Position numbers and translations under genes: made by a program. Shown here piece after piece: positions 13,534-14,366 of a DNA stretch of 14,366 bases (position 1 is the first letter of the stretch; each line of letters begins with the position of its first letter). A model generated the notes under the pieces. The model was given only the letters and a program-made list of their open reading frames with translations. It was not told the DNA's origin and ran no database searches. This DNA is from Oscillospiraceae bacterium (GTDB taxonomy: Bacteria > Bacillota_A > Clostridia > Oscillospirales > Ruminococcaceae): the NCBI GenBank assembly GCA_017829075.1, contig JAGAJA010000081.1, positions 1 to 14,366 of the forward strand, given 5' to 3'.

Positions 13534-14130
13534 ATGTCAAAGCCCACCGACCTTCGGGTAGTAAAAACCCGCCAGACGATCCGGAATGCGCTTATTTCCC
13601 TGATGTCGGAAAAGGAGCTTCAGGACATCACAATTTCAGAGCTGTCCGCCCGCGCGCAGATAAACCGAAAGACCTTTTACCGGCATTATCGGGCGATATC
13701 CGACGTTGTGACGGAATTTGAGGACGAGCTTCTGTCGGATTTCTCGGATATCCTGAAAAGCAGCAAAACCAGCATCTTTGATATAGGCGCTGTGCTGAAA
13801 GAGATCAGCGCTCTTATCAGCGGAAATCAGGATTATTTCCAGAAGCTGCTGAAGCTTAATCCCGAGCTTTTTAGCGGCGGCAGGATCAAGGCTATGCTGC
13901 GCCGATCGCTGGAGGTTGCGCTCAGAGATGTATGTAGGATATCGGACGAGCAGACCCTCCACGCACTGTCGGAGTTCACGATAAGCGGATTTCTGGCGCT
14001 TTATTCCTCCTGGTTTGACGGAGGCTGCCGGGAGAGCCTTGACGCGCTCACCGAGATCTCGCGGAAAATGATCTCTGACGGATTAAAGGGCTTTGTGCCG
14101 GACGATAAGCTGCGGGAGATAATATCATAG
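13534..14130 (+). CDS. TetR/AcrR-family transcriptional regulator
   Basis: The start at ATG 13534 has AAGGAG at 13522-13527. The 198-aa length is typical for the family. Residues about 10-55 form the TetR DNA-binding domain: VKTRQTIRNALISLM as helix 1, then ITISELSARAQINRKTFYRH as the helix-turn-helix (32-51), with the characteristic TFYRHY ending. About 60-198 is an all-helical ligand or dimer domain that is not diagnostic; its LEVALRDV and FTISGFLALYSSW segments recall the DhaS-like/TetR_C_33 group. Ligand and targets are unknown. It lies 46 bp beyond the foldback element, whose right end (TTTCCTTAA) may supply a -35 for TACTAT (13502-13507) at a 17-bp spacing. No divergent partner gene is visible. 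Confidence 0.9.
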   Translation: MSKPTDLRVVKTRQTIRNALISLMSEKELQDITISELSARAQINRKTFYRHYRAISDVVTEFEDELLSDFSDILKSSKTSIFDIGAVLKEISALISGNQDYFQKLLKLNPELFSGGRIKAMLRRSLEVALRDVCRISDEQTLHALSEFTISGFLALYSSWFDGGCRESLDALTEISRKMISDGLKGFVPDDKLREIIS

Positions 14131-14142
14131 AACAGCAGGGCT

Positions 14143-14206
14143 GCCGAAAAACCATGTTTTTGGTAGAATTTCTGATTTCACCGTAGGGGAGGGGCTTGCC
14201 CCTCCC
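14143..14206 (+). terminator. Hairpins after the TetR gene, possible terminators
   Basis: A first hairpin, AAAAAC/GTTTTT with flanking CC/GG, lies at about 14143-14163. A second, GGGAGGGGC (14187-14195) with GCCCCTCCC (14198-14206), is perfectly palindromic. Neither has a long T run, so termination here is plausible but not certain. Confidence 0.4.
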
Positions 14207-14226
14207 GTATTCTAATGCCGTTTTCC

Positions 14227-14366
14227 GGGAGGGGCAAACACGGACGTTTGCCCACTCGCCCCAGACCGCCGCAGGAAGCGGCGCTTAATGGGCGGGAGGG
14301 GCAAACACGGACGTTTGCCCACTCGCCCCAGACCGCCGCAGGAAGCGGCGCTTAATGGGCGGGAGG
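14227..14366. repeat. 67-bp perfect tandem repeat, running off the window
   Basis: Units begin with GGGAGGGGCAAACACGG at 14227 and 14294, and a third starts at 14361 and is cut by the window end. The two full units are identical. Each contains hairpin GGGCAAAC/GTTTGCCC (loop ACGGAC) and hairpin GCCGC/GCGGC. The unit length is not a multiple of three, so it is not a coding repeat. Confidence 0.9.

Noticed and set aside
14227..14366. CRISPR array
   Set aside because: The 67-bp units are directly adjacent and identical, with no unique spacers and no cas genes.

Overview
The window looks like a chromosomal segment from a low-to-mid GC gut Firmicute, most likely a Clostridia member of the Ruminococcaceae/Oscillospiraceae type. 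The reasons are strong AGGAGG-type ribosome sites, sigma-A promoters with 17-bp spacers, RNase Y, a complex [FeFe]-hydrogenase-like protein, an XRE-rich mobile region and a MobV mobilisation module. The taxonomic call is inference; no rRNA or marker tree supports it.

The left half (1-7320) is accessory DNA. It opens with the first 12 codons of an IS30-family transposase reading leftward (1-37) and the IS end near 111-125. Next is an AT-rich two-gene cassette of unknown function (430-2048) that ends in two hairpins, the second a good terminator. An XRE regulator with a long helical C-terminal region follows (2455-3564). On the minus strand lie a dead fragment of an element-type ATPase gene (3656-3751) and a MobV relaxase (3839-5176) with a candidate oriT hairpin just upstream. 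A second XRE/TPR-like regulator (5634-6251) sits between two 87-89 bp copies of a foldback repeat (5368-5454 and 6370-6458). The second copy joins the remains of a third, 5'-truncated regulator-like gene (6522-7085). The region ends at a 3' half of a tRNA-Trp gene (7274-7320), which reads as the attachment scar of an integrative mobilisable element. No integrase is visible in the window.

The right half (7321-14366) has higher GC and looks like resident chromosome, with one transcription unit per gene. Two terminators follow the tRNA scar, then about 630 bp without a gene but with several hairpins and two similar promoter-like/terminator units. Then come a membrane-bound HD-GYP phosphodiesterase (8024-9208), a candidate structured RNA or leader (9317-9481), RNase Y (rny, 9620-11218), a sensory [FeFe]-hydrogenase fused to a chemoreceptor signalling domain (11327-13255), a 236-bp MITE-like foldback element whose TTAA end contains that gene's stop codon (13252-13487), a TetR-family regulator (13534-14130), and a perfect 67-bp tandem repeat running off the window edge (14227-14366).

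The main leads are the hydrogenase-chemoreceptor fusion, the uncharacterised two-gene cassette, the candidate RNA upstream of rny, and the repeat structures around the second XRE gene. All functional calls come from reading motifs by eye; no database search was run.
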